In this document: in pieces, positions 46,791 to 58,592 of the stretch | Numbering within the stretch: position 1 is the first letter of the stretch | Layout: every line of letters begins with the position of its first letter | NCBI GenBank assembly: GCA_019614645.1 | Contig: JABWDB010000019.1 | Location: 4,944,501 to 5,008,500, forward strand | Source of the DNA: Stratiolaelaps scimitus | Taxonomy: Eukaryota > Arthropoda > Arachnida > Mesostigmata > Laelapidae | Direction: 5' to 3' | DNA length: 64,000 nt | Notes under the pieces: model-generated | Told to the model about the DNA's origin: nothing | Database searches by the model: none | Seen by the model: the letters and a program-made list of their open reading frames with translations, nothing else | Translations under genes and position numbers: made by a program

Positions 46791-49180
46791 GAACAATGAC
46801 CCGATACAAATGAATATCGGAGCACGAGAGATCGGAGTCCTTGGGGTTTGCGTGTCACGTCGTCTCGACCGTTAACAAATTATAGTGTTATCGGCACGTT
46901 TATTCTAGAAAATGTAAATCAATTTTAGATTTGAGAAAATCCACAGAGAGACGGTCAAAGGTAACGAAAACTACTTTGATATGACTTTGCGTCGTATTAA
47001 GCGGTCTGAGCAACCGTTTGAACCTCTAGAAACCCTCTCATTCAGAAAGTATATATGTATATATATAAGTAATGATCGTCAAAGAAACTCTGTTTGCGTG
47101 GTGCACATTCTTGACTTTGCAGAGGAGTGCCAGATTGCATAGAGGGCAGTTTCAAAGATAGGGGCAGTGATACATAGTGTTGAACGATGTCGTATGGTGT
47201 TCGAAATAATAACAATGATAACGCAGTTGACTCTTAAGAATTTGATCTCGAGCCAACGATTTCTCGAGACCGCGCGAAAGTATCTGCCACTTTGCAACGA
47301 TGTATGCTATAGAGAATTTCCATTCTAGTCAAAACGTGATTTATTGACGAAACTTCTAGTTTACAACACAACATGTTCTCGCAAAAATAATGTGTACATC
47401 ATAGTACCAGTAGTGCCATATTATGTGTACCCGATTCAAAATGTTTCTTGAGTACAGCAGTACAGATCTTAGCAGACGTGAGTGTTCGTACCTTGCGAAG
47501 GATAGAGCGTCACACCGATGGTAGCGAAGGGTGCCACTAATGAAAATCTCGAGGTGGCGGTGCGGTAGCAATAATCCGCGAACTCATACATCTACGTGAT
47601 CAACTCGATCATGGGCACGGTGTTTTTTCTAATTGATTTCCGACCCAATAGGCTAAACTGCCAACTTCGGGTAACGACTTGAGTTGTCCACCAATCTCAG
47701 TTTCTTTAAATATTATAGGATACAACACGGTCGTTCACAATCATAAGAGCTTACTCTGTATAGACTTCACATCGTTATTATCTACACCGAATTTCGGTGG
47801 CAGCCGTTCTTGTATCAGGGATGCTGGACGTATCCGTGCCTACATCATTTTAATGGCTTTATCACTTTTGTCGACGAGGAGGAGTCGCGGAGTCACCTCG
47901 GGTTAATAAACAACTTGACAGCTGCTCTCAGAGTCCTTCACAGCTTGGCGGGTAGGCGGCGTTATAATTAGAGTGGCCATCCAGCTGGTGTGCTCTGACA
48001 TGAAGGTGTCAGTGGGACAAAGACAGGTCCCGGTCAGCCCTAAAACCGTTCATCCATCTCGCCTCGCGTTCAGGGCTTTCTGAGCTACGATCTGCCGACC
48101 AAAAGGAGGTCCGACTACTCAAATTGAACAAATTTAGACTTACAAACCACACTCGTATATCCTTGACGGCAGGCATTCGACTACCACAGACACTACATAT
48201 GTAACATTACAGCGGAGAATGCTTCGAGACTCCGAGAAAGAGAAGAACTAATGTTGTAACTATCGTGCAAGTTACATCTTAATGCCGTATATTCAGCCAT
48301 TCAAAAAAATAGTGAGGGTTACGTTGGTGACATCCACGTTCATGCAATTTGCTAGGATTTAATCAATATTAACCCACAAATAGAGGTATTCCTAGTCGGA
48401 AATTTCTAAAATGTCATTAGGCTACACAAGGGATCACGTGCGCGGCAGTTACAAGCACACTCGAATGTTGACAGAACTTTTTCGAGAGGGAAGGTACAGC
48501 CCTAACTAATCCCTCTTCCATTGCCCGGTACAATAATGTGGATCGCAGCTGTACGCCACGGTGGACGACCTTCAACTAATTTATTCACTTGGTAAATCCT
48601 AAACAACGAATATAAGTATACAATAAAACGAATAAGAAATAGGATTAAAATGAATGCAAATATCGATTAAAATGAATGAATATATATATAATAGAATAAA
48701 TTAAGATTAGGGGAAAATAAAATAACAATTAACATAACTTATTGTTTGGATGAATTTGTCGTTTATGCGCCTGCTCTAGCTAGCCACTTGCTTATTGGCC
48801 CGTCTATCAGTCCAATAACACCTTGTTGCACCTTGTTTTTCGAACGAGTTGTTTTTTTGATTCTCGCAATTAATCCACCTTCCGTGTACGACCCAGCGAC
48901 CCATTAAAGACGACGTGATATTACAGTCACTCCCTGTGTTCTAGCAGAAGAGAGCCAAACACATGCAGACGCGACAAACGAGATTACACCCCCCCCCCCT
49001 TCCCTAACCAATGCTTCTAGCCAGCCTCCGACTGCAAGCTGCTTTCGTCTGCATTGCCATCTCCTCAACGCAGAAGAGAGAAAACGTGGCATGTTCCTTG
49101 CGCTATTTTTTGCAAAACGTGTCCACCAGTCAGCGGGAACGCATTGTCATAGAGGGTGACAGCTTTTCTGAGCAGCCTTT
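46791..49180. other. Unassigned sequence, mostly AT-rich
   Basis: A TA tract lies at 47050-47068 and a C9 run at about 48989-48997. Frames are short. No gene or transposon motif was found. Confidence 0.4.
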
Positions 49181-49371
49181 GAGTAGTGCGGTGGGGGGGG
49201 GCAGTGGAAGAGAGAAGAACTCTGTACAAAAGCCGGATCCGTTTGGAGGTCGTGAGTAGAGGCAAGAGCAGCTTCGCCAAAAAGGCCAGACCTACTGGAG
49301 TATCGTCGTTCTTCGTACCCCGCTCCCGTTCTATCTTAGCTTCGCTGTTAGGCAAAAAGTCGAAAGAACTA

Positions 49372-49396
49372 GTGTGTGTGTGTGTGTGTGTGTGTG
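49372..49396. repeat. (GT)n microsatellite
   Basis: Twelve GT units. Confidence 0.95.
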
Positions 49397-49611
49397 CACT
49401 TCCGGCTGAAAGGACGTCTCATATGAGTTGGTGGATTCAGCAGTTCCCCCAGCGCGCCCACGCAGGCCCGCATCGTGCTGGCGTTTCTGCTGCACACACG
49501 GAGGGCTAGTGGATAAAGGCATGGCGTATACAGGGCTAACGGGGATAGGCGCTCTTGTCGTAGTCCACCGATCTGTACACGCGACACAGCGCACGGATAT
49601 GGAGGGAAAGA

Positions 49612-49644
49612 TAGAGAAAGAGAGAGAGAGAGCGAGAGAGAGAG
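49612..49644. repeat. GA-rich microsatellite
   Basis: A GA repeat with AAAG and GC interruptions. Confidence 0.9.
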
Positions 49645-50050
49645 GCCGGGAAAACCAAGAGCGGAAACGTAGAAGGAGACCAGACAGAGCTCGAGCTCGA
49701 ACGAGCACGATGATCTTCTCTCCCCTTCGCGATAACCTTTCCCTGCGCTCGACTGCTTGTCGACTGGCGCCGGAGTAGAACGCTCGAGGAAACGCCGCTG
49801 GACACCTTTAGGTTCTGGCAATGCACCGGGAACGGACGGGAACGTGCAGGCTCAACGCAGGTATTCGTCCCAGCGTTTGCGCACGAGTGCGATAACCGTG
49901 CGCGTCCTAGAGCTGACAAAAATGCACGACCACTTTTTGCGTCTTGGAATGAGTGAGGTGTGTACAGGCCCCGGCAAACAGGCTCAACGCTTTCTGCTTC
50001 GCGTTCCAAATCGTTCACAAATCTGAAGATCTCAGCTGTCACATTTTCTA

Positions 50051-52410
50051 ATAGCAGGTTAAGATTCAGTCGCTGTATGGATCAGTGGGTTAGAGTATAC
50101 TCATGGATGTATCGCACCACCCCGGAGAATCAGTAAGCCAATAGTCAGCTCAAGCACGAAAACTAGCCCGTCTTCGAATACTTCTTAAAGTCTACTCCTC
50201 TAGGGCATCATACTATGAGTTTTGAGTTACGATAACAGCGCTTCAGCATCATCCACCCTTGTAGTTTCTCTTGCAACACGACAGAGAGGGACTAGCAAAC
50301 TCGTTTCTTTCTCTCAGCCTTACTCTGTCAATATAACGTTTGCTGCTATATGAGATTTGTTTTTTGGGCACGTCCTTGGCTCGAGGAACGCCTCGCATGA
50401 TGGCCAGCATGTGGGCATGACTTCGAAGCAGAGGAGCCACAGATGGCTCACTACGAAACAACGTTCACAAATTTCTAACCATATTTGCATTTTACTGGGT
50501 GGTCGAGTATCGGCAGCACATCTGCTGACTACTTTTGCTGCTGCTGCGCCATCTGTTTATAAATGGAATATAAGGGTATACTCTAGTTCGACCCCAATAA
50601 TTTTCAGTATCAAGCTGCTTCCGACTTTCTGATCCCTCCCTCCCGAGCGAATCTCACGAATCAGTACGGATTCACGGACGCACCACCAATCAACTGAATG
50701 CTTCTGCATATTACTTCGGAGATTTGATCGGATTCCAATGGGATTCGTCTTTCGTTGAGGAAGCTGCAAATAATTCGGATACCTGGTTGCCAGATCGGCG
50801 CCATTGACTGCGTGTTATTGACTTCATGAACGAATCCTATAAATCGTCCACTTACAATGTTTTTTCGACCGAATATATGTATTATATCTTTATCAGAGCC
50901 AATCCTACAATATATGAGGGTGACCTTAAGATAAGTACATAATTACCGTAAATAATGTTAACGATGTTACAATCTGCACAGCAAGCAGGTACATCTAAGT
51001 GTAGCATCTGTCTAGCAACAGTTTCAGAGAAGGATTTCGCGGAGACAGTTGACGATGTTCAGCAGCACAAAAACTCCAGGGATACATCATGATCATGCTA
51101 ATTGTACTTGAATAGAGCGAACTACAATTGTATACGATCGAACTGATGATCATCTCCTCAAAAGTCTGTTTACTACTCAATAATAATTATTATTATTATT
51201 ATTACAAATATAAATATTAGACGCAGGTTTTAGTTGATTATAGTGGGTACCATTATGTCGCCTACCAATGTTGATGCCGATTTTGCGGAATCAATTGGGC
51301 TATCGAATTCATCCGGCCCGTCGGAAACAGCCATTCAAGCAGTGAGTTTCAGCTAGTCCTGAAAAATCCCGCTTCTTGAACGGACATCGACAAAGCATAT
51401 CGGCGGCGGACCCTGTGTTGATATGGTACCGCGGACAACTTACGGCCAACCACTTGGCTTGAACACCGGCCTTCACAGGTCGCACGCTATGAATAGGAGA
51501 TAGAGCAGGAAACTGTCAACGAACAAACATAATTTCTTTGAAGATGCTCGAATGAATATCGTACCCGTGAATGCCTGACAAGATTAGCCAATAAGTAGTC
51601 GTCACTAGCTTACTATGGAGAGCGGGGTCTCCTGGTACTGCCGGCTCTTGCTCTCGGATGGCTCACGGAACGCGATTCTAAGCAGCATGAACTGCTCCAA
51701 ACCGAAGCAACCAAGCCAACAACAGCACGATCGGATGTCACACACACACACACAGACACAACAATTTGAATAGGGAATAGATGTACGTGTCAATCTGTTA
51801 TATTTGTATGCGTATTATTTATATGCACTGTTCCACCAATGCTCACGAAGCATTCTCTCGTTGTTTACTTCTAGCGGTAGGCGGAATCGAAAATGCCAGT
51901 TGTCCGAGTGCGTGGTGTTCTCGAAATCCAGACAGATGTATCAGGAAACTAATCGCTTCGGATGATACACAATACTTGCTTAGTAGGTACGATTAATGTA
52001 GAGGAAACAAGCAAAGGTGGCCCCGACAGATCCTCCTCCTGCGATACCAAAAGGCGAAGTGCTGAGGCCTGTCAGATGGGGGAGGAGTTCAGGGTCTTTC
52101 AAAAGAAATTTATTTGAATTGGATAATTTCCATTATCGTATTTTCCTTACGTCACGGAAAGTGATATTGTTGTTAAGTGACAAATAATGAGCGATAACGG
52201 TCAGCTCCATAGCGCTAACAGCGATTAAACGGCATCCGTCGTCAAAACTAGCCAGGATCACAAGCAAGAGATGGGCTGAAATGATCTAAATGGGATTCGA
52301 AGATTTCGGCAGGCGAGTTGAAATCGATTCCAGCCGGTGCAATCATCAGGTGAGCTCACGTCAGTAGCTCAAGCAAATTCGAAGTTGTATCCAACCAACC
52401 GATCCAATAA
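50051..52410. other. Unassigned sequence
   Basis: An ATT tract lies at 51179-51204 and a CA tract at 51739-51752. Frames of 60-91 codons show no motif. I see no gene. Confidence 0.4.
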
Positions 52411-52460
52411 TCTCTCTCTCTCTCTCTCGTGAACCAGTTTTCCTTTCATTCGCGTTCAGT
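52411..52460 (+). promoter_or_regulatory. TC tract next to a TTCAGT initiator-like word (speculative)
   Basis: A (TC)9 run at 52411-52428 (GAGA-type on the other strand) is followed 29 bp later by TTCAGT at 52455-52460, the arthropod initiator word, at the edge of a GC-rich block. No TATA box or DPE of good quality is seen. It is a guess from context, not an established promoter. Confidence 0.15.
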
Positions 52461-53350
52461 GAGTCGATCGGCTGCGGCAGCCAGTGCCGTCGCCGGACCC
52501 AGATCTAGCTAAATACATCTGGGCAATCTCGCTGTCTCAATCGACTTCGGTCGGCTGGTTTGTCGGTTTGGCCAGTGACAGCCGCTATGTAAATCTCCTT
52601 GCACCGGCGGTCGTTCTGGCGGCACGCCTCTGTCGAACGCAGCGCACTTTGGTGCAACAACAGAGGGAACCCGAGGGAACTCGGGTCTCGAACAAACGAC
52701 ACCGGCAACGGCGCCGAGAGCGGCCTGGGCCAAAGACAATCCCCGTGTTCACTCGTGCTCAAAGAGGGAGCAGAATCCTGTGGAGTGGAGTGCTCCAAGG
52801 GCTCCAACCGTACACTCCGACGAGGGAGCGAACTAGCGACAGCAGGCCAGGTCTTCATTCGTCACCTCCACTTTCTCCACTGATGCGAGTGACCGGCGAG
52901 ACTAGGCCTTGCTAGGCCAGGTCAGATCCGGCGGGTGGCTTCAGCAGGTGGCTCTGTCTACCTAATAACCGCCGAAAGATGAATTGCCATCGGCGTGAGC
53001 TGCTACCGAGCTGCCAACACCCTACGAGACAACGTCGTCGAACGCCCACCGTATTCCACGCGGGTGACGGAATTGGCGCCGACTTGCGGACGGAGTGACA
53101 GCTGGACGCTCGCATAGTCGTTGTCGTTAAACAAACCTTGCACGTGACATCCGGCCTGCACTGACGTTGTCTGTCGCCGTCTGTCAAGATCTACACAAGT
53201 GAGCTGAGTGCCTTCAGGGTATTGGTGCATAAATAGCTTAGGTCAAAGTCACTTGAATATGTTTCCAAATTAGCACAATAGACATGTTTGTGATTTTACG
53301 TTTAAACAAACCTTTATGTTGAACTGATTCTAATGAGCAACGTGTATAAT
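52461..53350. other. GC-rich block, frames open on both strands
   Basis: CpG-rich between about 52480 and 53220. Overlapping frames (52484-52915 plus, 52505-52858 minus, 52912-53187 minus) lack any domain. The last 130 bp are AT-rich and lead into the TA tract that hosts the Tc1-like element. Confidence 0.4.
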
Positions 53351-53359
53351 ACAAAGTTG

Positions 53360-53387
<28 letters not shown>
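53360..53387. repeat. (TA)n tract, insertion target of the Tc1-like element
   Basis: A pure TA run abutting the left inverted repeat. The run resumes at 54963-54974 on the other side. The TA at 53386-53387 and the one at 54963-54964 serve as the expected 2-bp target duplication. Confidence 0.9.
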
Positions 53388-53390
<3 letters not shown>

Positions 53391-53618
53391 TGGTGTGAAT
53401 AAACATAGCTCACCCCCTATATTTCAACAATCGTTACAAAGAATACACATTTGAGGCATTTCTTCTGTGTCAGATTAATGTACGGGTCAAATAACATATT
53501 TACCACAAAGAACAGCGCATACAACATCGCATGCAGCCTGCTACAACAAAATGTGTCGTATTTCGGTGGTCAAAAATGATAGATACACCCTCAGTTATCG
53601 AGTGTTTTCGCTGAATTA
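53388..53618 (+). repeat. Left terminal inverted repeat, 231 bp
   Basis: Aligned by eye to the reverse complement of 54732-54962, it differs at four positions, all transitions. It carries no open frame of interest. Confidence 0.9.
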
Positions 53619-53639
53619 GTTCTTGTTTTCTTGTGCTAA

Positions 53640-54700
53640 TCAGTACCGTGTGGACTCACCCTTGCTAATTATAAAGTCAAAGACTCGGTTTGGCATACTA
53701 TCAACGAAATTTAGCAGGATCCGGTTGCTGACATCTCCCCAGGCCTCCAACAACGCCTTTTTTAGTGTTTCCACGGATGTATACTGTCGATTCGACGCGT
53801 ATACTCTTCGGATAAGAATGCCCTAGAGGTTCTTCATCGGGTTGAGCTAAGAAGAACATGCTGGCCACTCTAGGGTACCAATGTCATGCCGTCTTAACCG
53901 CGCATGTGTACTAGCGCTGACGTGAATTGAAGCGTTATCTTGTTAGAAAACAATTGGAAGTAGGTGAAATCTGCTACTAAATGGTAGTAGGTTGTTGGTC
54001 AACATCTGCTGATAGTCCTCGCTATTCATTTGAGATGAGATGAAAGTGAATCCAAGTTTGCAAAGCTTCCCAACCCATAAAGCACTCTCCGCCGAACATG
54101 TGCTTCGAGAAGTACCGCGACTCTCTACGTACATCATGCCAGTAACCGTTAAATCCATCTAGCTCATCCAAATTTAACTTCTTCTCGTCACTGGAGACGA
54201 TTTGAAACAACATAGTACCTTTTAGATAAATTTACACCCTCAGGACACTTTTTAAAAAAAGTTGCCCCAATATTCATCAATGTCCAGTCACGTCCATAAT
54301 GTTGCGGGCGAAGTTTAGTTGGGCAATCATATGGCGTTGTTGAAGACGAGGTGTTGTTCTCATTTGCGCCCGTATGATATGCGGATAACGCTTAATTGTA
54401 TTTAAAACTGTTGATCTATGAACCTGAAGGGTTAACCCTTGCCTGATTGCTTCACAACTTATGGTCGAATTCGAGGCCAATCTACAGATATGCATGACAG
54501 TTCGCTGCCTGTTCTTTCGTGGACGTCCTTTAGACTTATTAGTACCATATTTCGATGGACTGCGTCAATAATGTTGCACTACGTGACGATTTTTGCCAAT
54601 TTCTCTGGCAATTGCAGTCTGGGTCTTTCCTGCTCTGTGTAAAGCGGTAATAACTGCTTTCTCTGCATCAGTAAGGCTCGAAGCGCGTCCCGTGACTACA
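53640..54700 (-). pseudogene. Tc1-like transposase pseudogene (DD34E type, third residue lost)
   Basis: Segments in order on the minus strand: an N-terminal helix-turn-helix (LTDAEKAVITALHRAGKTQT, about 54690-54620); a middle part with QRHMIAQLNFARN; the first catalytic Asp in VSSDEKKLNLDE (54187-54189) followed by DGFNGYWHDVR; MNSEDYQQMLTNNLLPF; the second Asp in QDNASIHVS (53937-53939); then the usual SPDLNPIENLW block reading S-stop-LNPMKNL-stop, with Lys in place of the catalytic Glu (53832-53834), 34 residues after the second Asp. The C-terminus is DSMPNRVFDFIISKGESTRY, then TGA (53640-53642). Blocks lie in different frames, and there are at least three stops in the catalytic half. It cannot make transposase. 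Confidence 0.9.
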
Positions 54701-54731
54701 GTACTGCTTGAATGCTCAACACAAACTGGAT

Positions 54732-54962
54732 TAATTCAGCGAAAACACTCGATAACTGAGGGTGTGTCTATCATTTTTGACCACCGAAATATGACACATT
54801 TTGTTGTAGTAGGCTGCATGCGATGTTGTATGCGCTGTTCTTTGTGGTAAATATGTTATTTGACCCGTACATTAATCTGACACAGAAGAAATGCCTCAAA
54901 TGTGTATTCTTTGTAACGATTGTTGAAATATAGGGGGTGGGCTATGTTTATTCACACCACTG
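54732..54962 (-). repeat. Right terminal inverted repeat, 231 bp
   Basis: Partner of 53388-53618. The outer end, read inward, begins CAGTGGTGTGAATAAAC. Confidence 0.9.
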
Positions 54963-54974
54963 TATATATATATA

Positions 54975-56460
54975 CAACATGTCGTATGGTGGAGAACTGT
55001 GAAACACAAAGATTCCCCTGAGGACGATGCTCGTTCACACAATTCGAAGGAGGCTTCCCTATCGGAAAAAAAATGAAGAAACTGAAAATTCCACTGCGTG
55101 TACGGCCGACGTACTTTTGGCGTTGGGCGGGCCATAGAACTAGCATCAGGCCAAGTGCTATGTGTGTGTACAAGTAGAGATAACCAAAAACGACCGTCTA
55201 AACGATATAAGAAACACACATACCAACTTTCTCTTCCAACTATTTCGCCTTAGTTCAGCCCGAGGTGCGGTGCCCCCCCCCCGCCACGGAGAATCGAGTG
55301 CCTTAGACTTTCCCTGCCAAGGCCGCATATTCCCTTACTTCGTACACACACACGCGCATGTGTGTGTGTGTGTGTGTAAACCCCCCGCGAAAACACGACG
55401 AATGCGCGCACTGCAAGTGAATAATTCGTCAGAGAGCTATCAAATGTTTGGCTACGGCGGTGGTCGATAGTAGAATAATAGCCAAGAGCTGACGCTCACC
55501 CTTGCAGAGGTTCCACTGCTCGCATCATAAAGACTCAATGACGTTTGAAGCATCGAAACGGCTGGATAACAGATCATGAATGCTAGACTTGATAGCGTCA
55601 AGGAGCGTACGCAAGCAAATCATTTTTTAGCTCTGTTTATATCACCTATGGAGTTCGGTGGCTATGGCCATATGTTGTAATTAGAAATAAATAAAGACGA
55701 GAGCAAACGATTAAACCAGCTCTTGGATTCAATCGACATTGTGAGCCCTGTTTCAAAACTTGTTTAAGTAGACAATAATTACACAAGTAGTGAAGCCTGT
55801 TTTGTTCATCGTGGCTGGACCGCACCGAGTATCGGTATTACTTATCACAGTAACTAACAATAGTATTAAAGAAAAAAAAACACAACACAGACAACACATT
55901 ATTAGACGAGTGTATCATACTAGATATTTCCTAATGTACGTTACACGAAGTGTCTGGGACCCAACTGCGCTTCAAATGAAATGAAAGCTGCCACATCTGC
56001 TCCTGATATGCTTGGCACTTTTCGGCGTTACAAAGAACGCCTAGAGGCACAGTCGGACACCCACCACAATCTCATTTATACACGACACAGACAGACACGC
56101 ACACACATATATGCATTGTATCCCAAAAACAGCTTCCACAAGCTACTCAACACACCGTCCTTTCAACGGGTTTCATCCTACATGTTGACACATTGCACTG
56201 CTTGCTCGCGATGTAGATGGCATCATCCACATCCATGCTCCTACCTACCTATGTATGTCGTACTCTGATAAAAGGTGCAATTTACCCTGAAAACGTTTTC
56301 CATAGCTGACCCCATCTGGGACCCCCACCGATCTATCGCACAAAAGCCTCGGCACCGCTTACCGAGTAGCAGCATTGTTTCAAGGACCTGTCAGTTTACT
56401 ATGCAGCTCCCGAAAAGCACATTGCCCCCCGTCGAATGTTTACTCCGTTTGAGCGTCTGT
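54975..56460. other. Unassigned sequence with a CA/TG mirror tract
   Basis: A C10-12 run lies near 55271-55282, and an (AC)n(GC)(TG)n tract at 55343-55377. Frames at 54896-55219 (minus) and 55981-56268 (plus) are unrecognised. Confidence 0.4.
55343..55377. repeat. (CA)n-GCGC-(TG)n alternating purine-pyrimidine tract
   Basis: ACACACACACGCGCATG followed by a TG run. It is self-complementary over the centre and wholly alternating, so prone to hairpin or Z-DNA formation. Confidence 0.9.
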
Positions 56461-57161
56461 CCATCAACACCACCAGGAATTCTATTATTTGATGATGCAG
56501 CCTCCGGATCTGGGTATCAGACGACGCCGCCGCCGCCTCACGTCATCGGTTCCTGGCCGGCTACGAGACGGGCCATTGCGAACGGATGCATTTTATATCG
56601 CTTACCCCCCCCTGCCAACCTTCATCCGCTGTCTCCATGATAACGTCGGTGATGGTAGGCAACCTGCAAACCCCGAGAGAGCGGCCCGGCGTTCAAATGC
56701 AAATACTGGAGACTGCTCGTCCGTTTGCTCACAGCCTACTTCCTGCTTCCGTTTTCCTGTCATTGCGTGCCGTGAACATCATCATTGGCATCGTCATCAT
56801 CGTCGGCAGCATGGCACAGGTGCAGGAGCTGGATCGTGCAACAATACGATACCAGCCGGCTTGAATTCATGCGGGAAGGTCCTGCAGAACAATGAACACC
56901 AGAGCCTTCCCCGAGGGTTGTTTCCAGGAGGGGTGATGCGGAGGCGCTTTCTATAGGTCGCCACGTACGATACGAGAGGAGTTGGCCTGCTGCACGCCAA
57001 CCAGACAGCAGGTGGCATTCTCACTCTATCCACGAAGCGGATGTGCGCGATTCCTTCTTTCGACAGGATGCCACTATGCTGTTTCGTCTATTCATCCTGG
57101 CCGAGATCAGAAGTTGTCGCCGACGCTACTTCATCATCTGTCTGTCCTACTCAGACGCGAG
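56461..57161. other. GC-rich block, ambiguous frames
   Basis: The plus frames 56489-56956 (155 codons) and 56586-56864 (92 codons) overlap. The second ends with a membrane-like VNIIIGIVIIVGSMAQV translated from an ATC/GTC-rich run, then a short tail and TGA. Triplet-repeat origin is likely. I do not call a gene. Confidence 0.3.
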
Positions 57162-57362
57162 CTAAGGCGCGGCGAGGATGAGAAGGCAGGCTTGCCAGTG
57201 TTTTCTGTACCCTCCATAGCAATTGCGGGAGAAGACGGTGTCATCAACCCATGATGAAACATCCTCATACACGATCCATCTAGTCGCCTCCACGACCAGT
57301 TGGACCGCAATGACGACCTCCTGTTGACGCCCAGTCGCCAGGTTTCCCATAGGGGCAAACAG
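57162..57362 (-). CDS. Candidate terminal exon, product unknown
   Basis: On the minus strand, a long pyrimidine-rich acceptor (TTCATCTTGTTCCTAG) is followed from 57362 by 66 codons to TAG (57162-57164), with marked coding-type codon use. The translation includes GRQQEVVIAVQLVVEATRW, VYEDVSSWVDD and NCYGGYRKHW. I know no family. An in-frame ATG at 57350 would also allow a small independent ORF. An overlapping minus frame (57134-57712, 192 codons) in another register is weaker in codon use. Confidence 0.28.
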   Translation of the reverse strand: MFAPMGNLATGRQQEVVIAVQLVVEATRWIVYEDVSSWVDDTVFSRNCYGGYRKHWQACLLILAAP

Positions 57363-57474
57363 CTAGGAACAAGATGAAATCGAAGAAAGCGAAGAGAGTT
57401 CATTGCTGACTCGACAAATGCACACCTCGAAAGTTGGGGGTAAATCAAAGGCGCGTCACACGCCACATTGTGGC

Positions 57475-57657
57475 TCAGCGGAGGCTTTGAGGTTTGTGGC
57501 CTATTGGTCGCTGATCGGGTATCTGATAAGACGGTATATGTGAGTATCTCATTGAGTGAAACGTCAGTAGTATGAAAATGCCAGCAAGGTAAGAGAGAAA
57601 CAGCCTTTCGGTCCATGCTTTTGGGCAAGTTGCCATCGTTCGCAGCACCGTCGGCAT
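57475..57657 (-). CDS. Small ORF with one predicted membrane segment
   Basis: An ATG at 57657, and a second ATG seven codons on in a strong start context (A at -3, G at +4), open 60 codons. A short N-terminus (ending KAWTER) precedes LFLSYLAGIFILLTF, then a polar tail rich in P, Q and R. This is the layout of a type II membrane protein start. It lies 113 nt upstream of the candidate exon at 57162-57362 on the same strand, but I found no good donor to join them. It is unproven. Confidence 0.2.
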   Translation of the reverse strand: MPTVLRTMATCPKAWTERLFLSYLAGIFILLTFHSMRYSHIPSYQIPDQRPIGHKPQSLR

Positions 57658-57719
57658 CGCTTATATTGTGGTGATTATGAGAAGTGGCCCAAACAAGTTC
57701 TCTATGTCCCAACGTTGGC

Positions 57720-58568
57720 CACAGGGAATCCCAGGTGACGTCGCGGCTTTGTATGTGTCAACTGCGAAATAGCCACTCGGCCACTGCGTCAGCTTGTATG
57801 ATTCTCAAGGTTGCTGTGGTTGGAACGACTTCCCTGTCGACAAAAAACATCGCGACTTGTGGTTATGGCCACCCGTATGTCAACGAACATGACGTGCCGG
57901 TACGAAGTAGCTAGAGACTGCATTATCATTGTGGTTGAATTCGACTGCCTTCATCAAGTCGTCTATGTATGTAAATGGTGAAAACAGGGAAAACTTTTCC
58001 GTTCTTCCTTCCTGTAGGCTTTTCCACTAGAAATCAACGATAATGTCCTCGATACGGAGATTACTCATTCGTGAATAGCTCACCTGGCTCCGAATTGGTC
58101 CACCCTTTGGCGAAAACGCCGGTAACAAAGAGCGACAGCTTAATGGTGCTTGGACGTGTCAAAATATTCGCATTCGCGTATATGCATATGCATCCCTTGA
58201 AGCATATCCGTTCGATGCTCTTATGTCACACTTGTATGTCACGGGATTTCCGAATTCAATAATGAACCAACACCATACATATCGCACATCTAGTTTGTTG
58301 TTGTTCAATACGTGCCTACATAATGCATAGTTGCAGTATGAGATAAAATATGCCATTTTCAACGGCTTTAGCAACGCGGATGCACGTGCTGTAATTTCCT
58401 CTATGTAATTTTTTTTGTTTATCTTGCTCGGCCGCTACCATAGTTATGTCTCGATGAGAGGTGGTACATTCGTGGATATGTACGATGATAGCATTATCAT
58501 TGAGGTACATATGTTCGCACTCGGTGTGCGTAGCAGCAGACGTTCCGGCATTGTCTCGCAATTCATTC
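57720..58568. other. Unassigned sequence
   Basis: Frames of 60-80 codons on both strands. Nothing recognised. Confidence 0.4.
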
Positions 58569-58592
58569 TCGCTCTCTCTCTCTCTCTCTCTC
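58569..58592. repeat. (TC)n microsatellite
   Basis: Ten or more CT units leading into a GC-rich block. Confidence 0.9.

Larger units (their letters stand above)
49181..50050. other. GC-rich block with TG and GA repeats
   Basis: (GT)n lies at 49372-49396 and GA-rich sequence at 49612-49644. Open frames of 107-168 codons on both strands overlap and cross the repeats, so they are not trusted. Composition resembles the blocks at 45.5, 52.5 and 58.6 kb. Confidence 0.4.
53388..54962 (-). mobile_element. Complete, inactive Tc1/mariner-type DNA transposon, 1575 bp
   Basis: Both termini are present and begin CAGTGGTGTGAATAAACATAG in inverted orientation, each next to TA. Terminal inverted repeats are 231 bp long. 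The space between them holds a minus-strand transposase relic. Length, TA target, CAGTG end and DDE transposase identify the Tc1/mariner superfamily. The long inverted repeats place it among Tc1-like elements with IR/DR-type or extended ends. It lies inside a TA microsatellite. Confidence 0.95.

Noticed and set aside
53940..54010. A let-7-like word (GGTAGTAGGTTGTTGG)
   Set aside because: Seed does not match let-7 fully and the word lies inside the transposase relic. No hairpin partner was seen.
54277..54495. A separate small minus-strand gene
   Set aside because: The translation (RLQQRHMIAQLNFARN) is the middle part of the Tc1-like transposase in another register, so it belongs to the pseudogene.
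56586..56864. A small membrane protein ORF
   Set aside because: Its hydrophobic segment derives from an ATC/GTC triplet-rich stretch, and another frame overlaps it. Kept only as part of a GC-rich block.
57134..57712. A 192-codon minus-strand frame
   Set aside because: Codon use is less coding-like than the two shorter minus frames it overlaps, and there is no motif or ATG near its start (opens at TTG).
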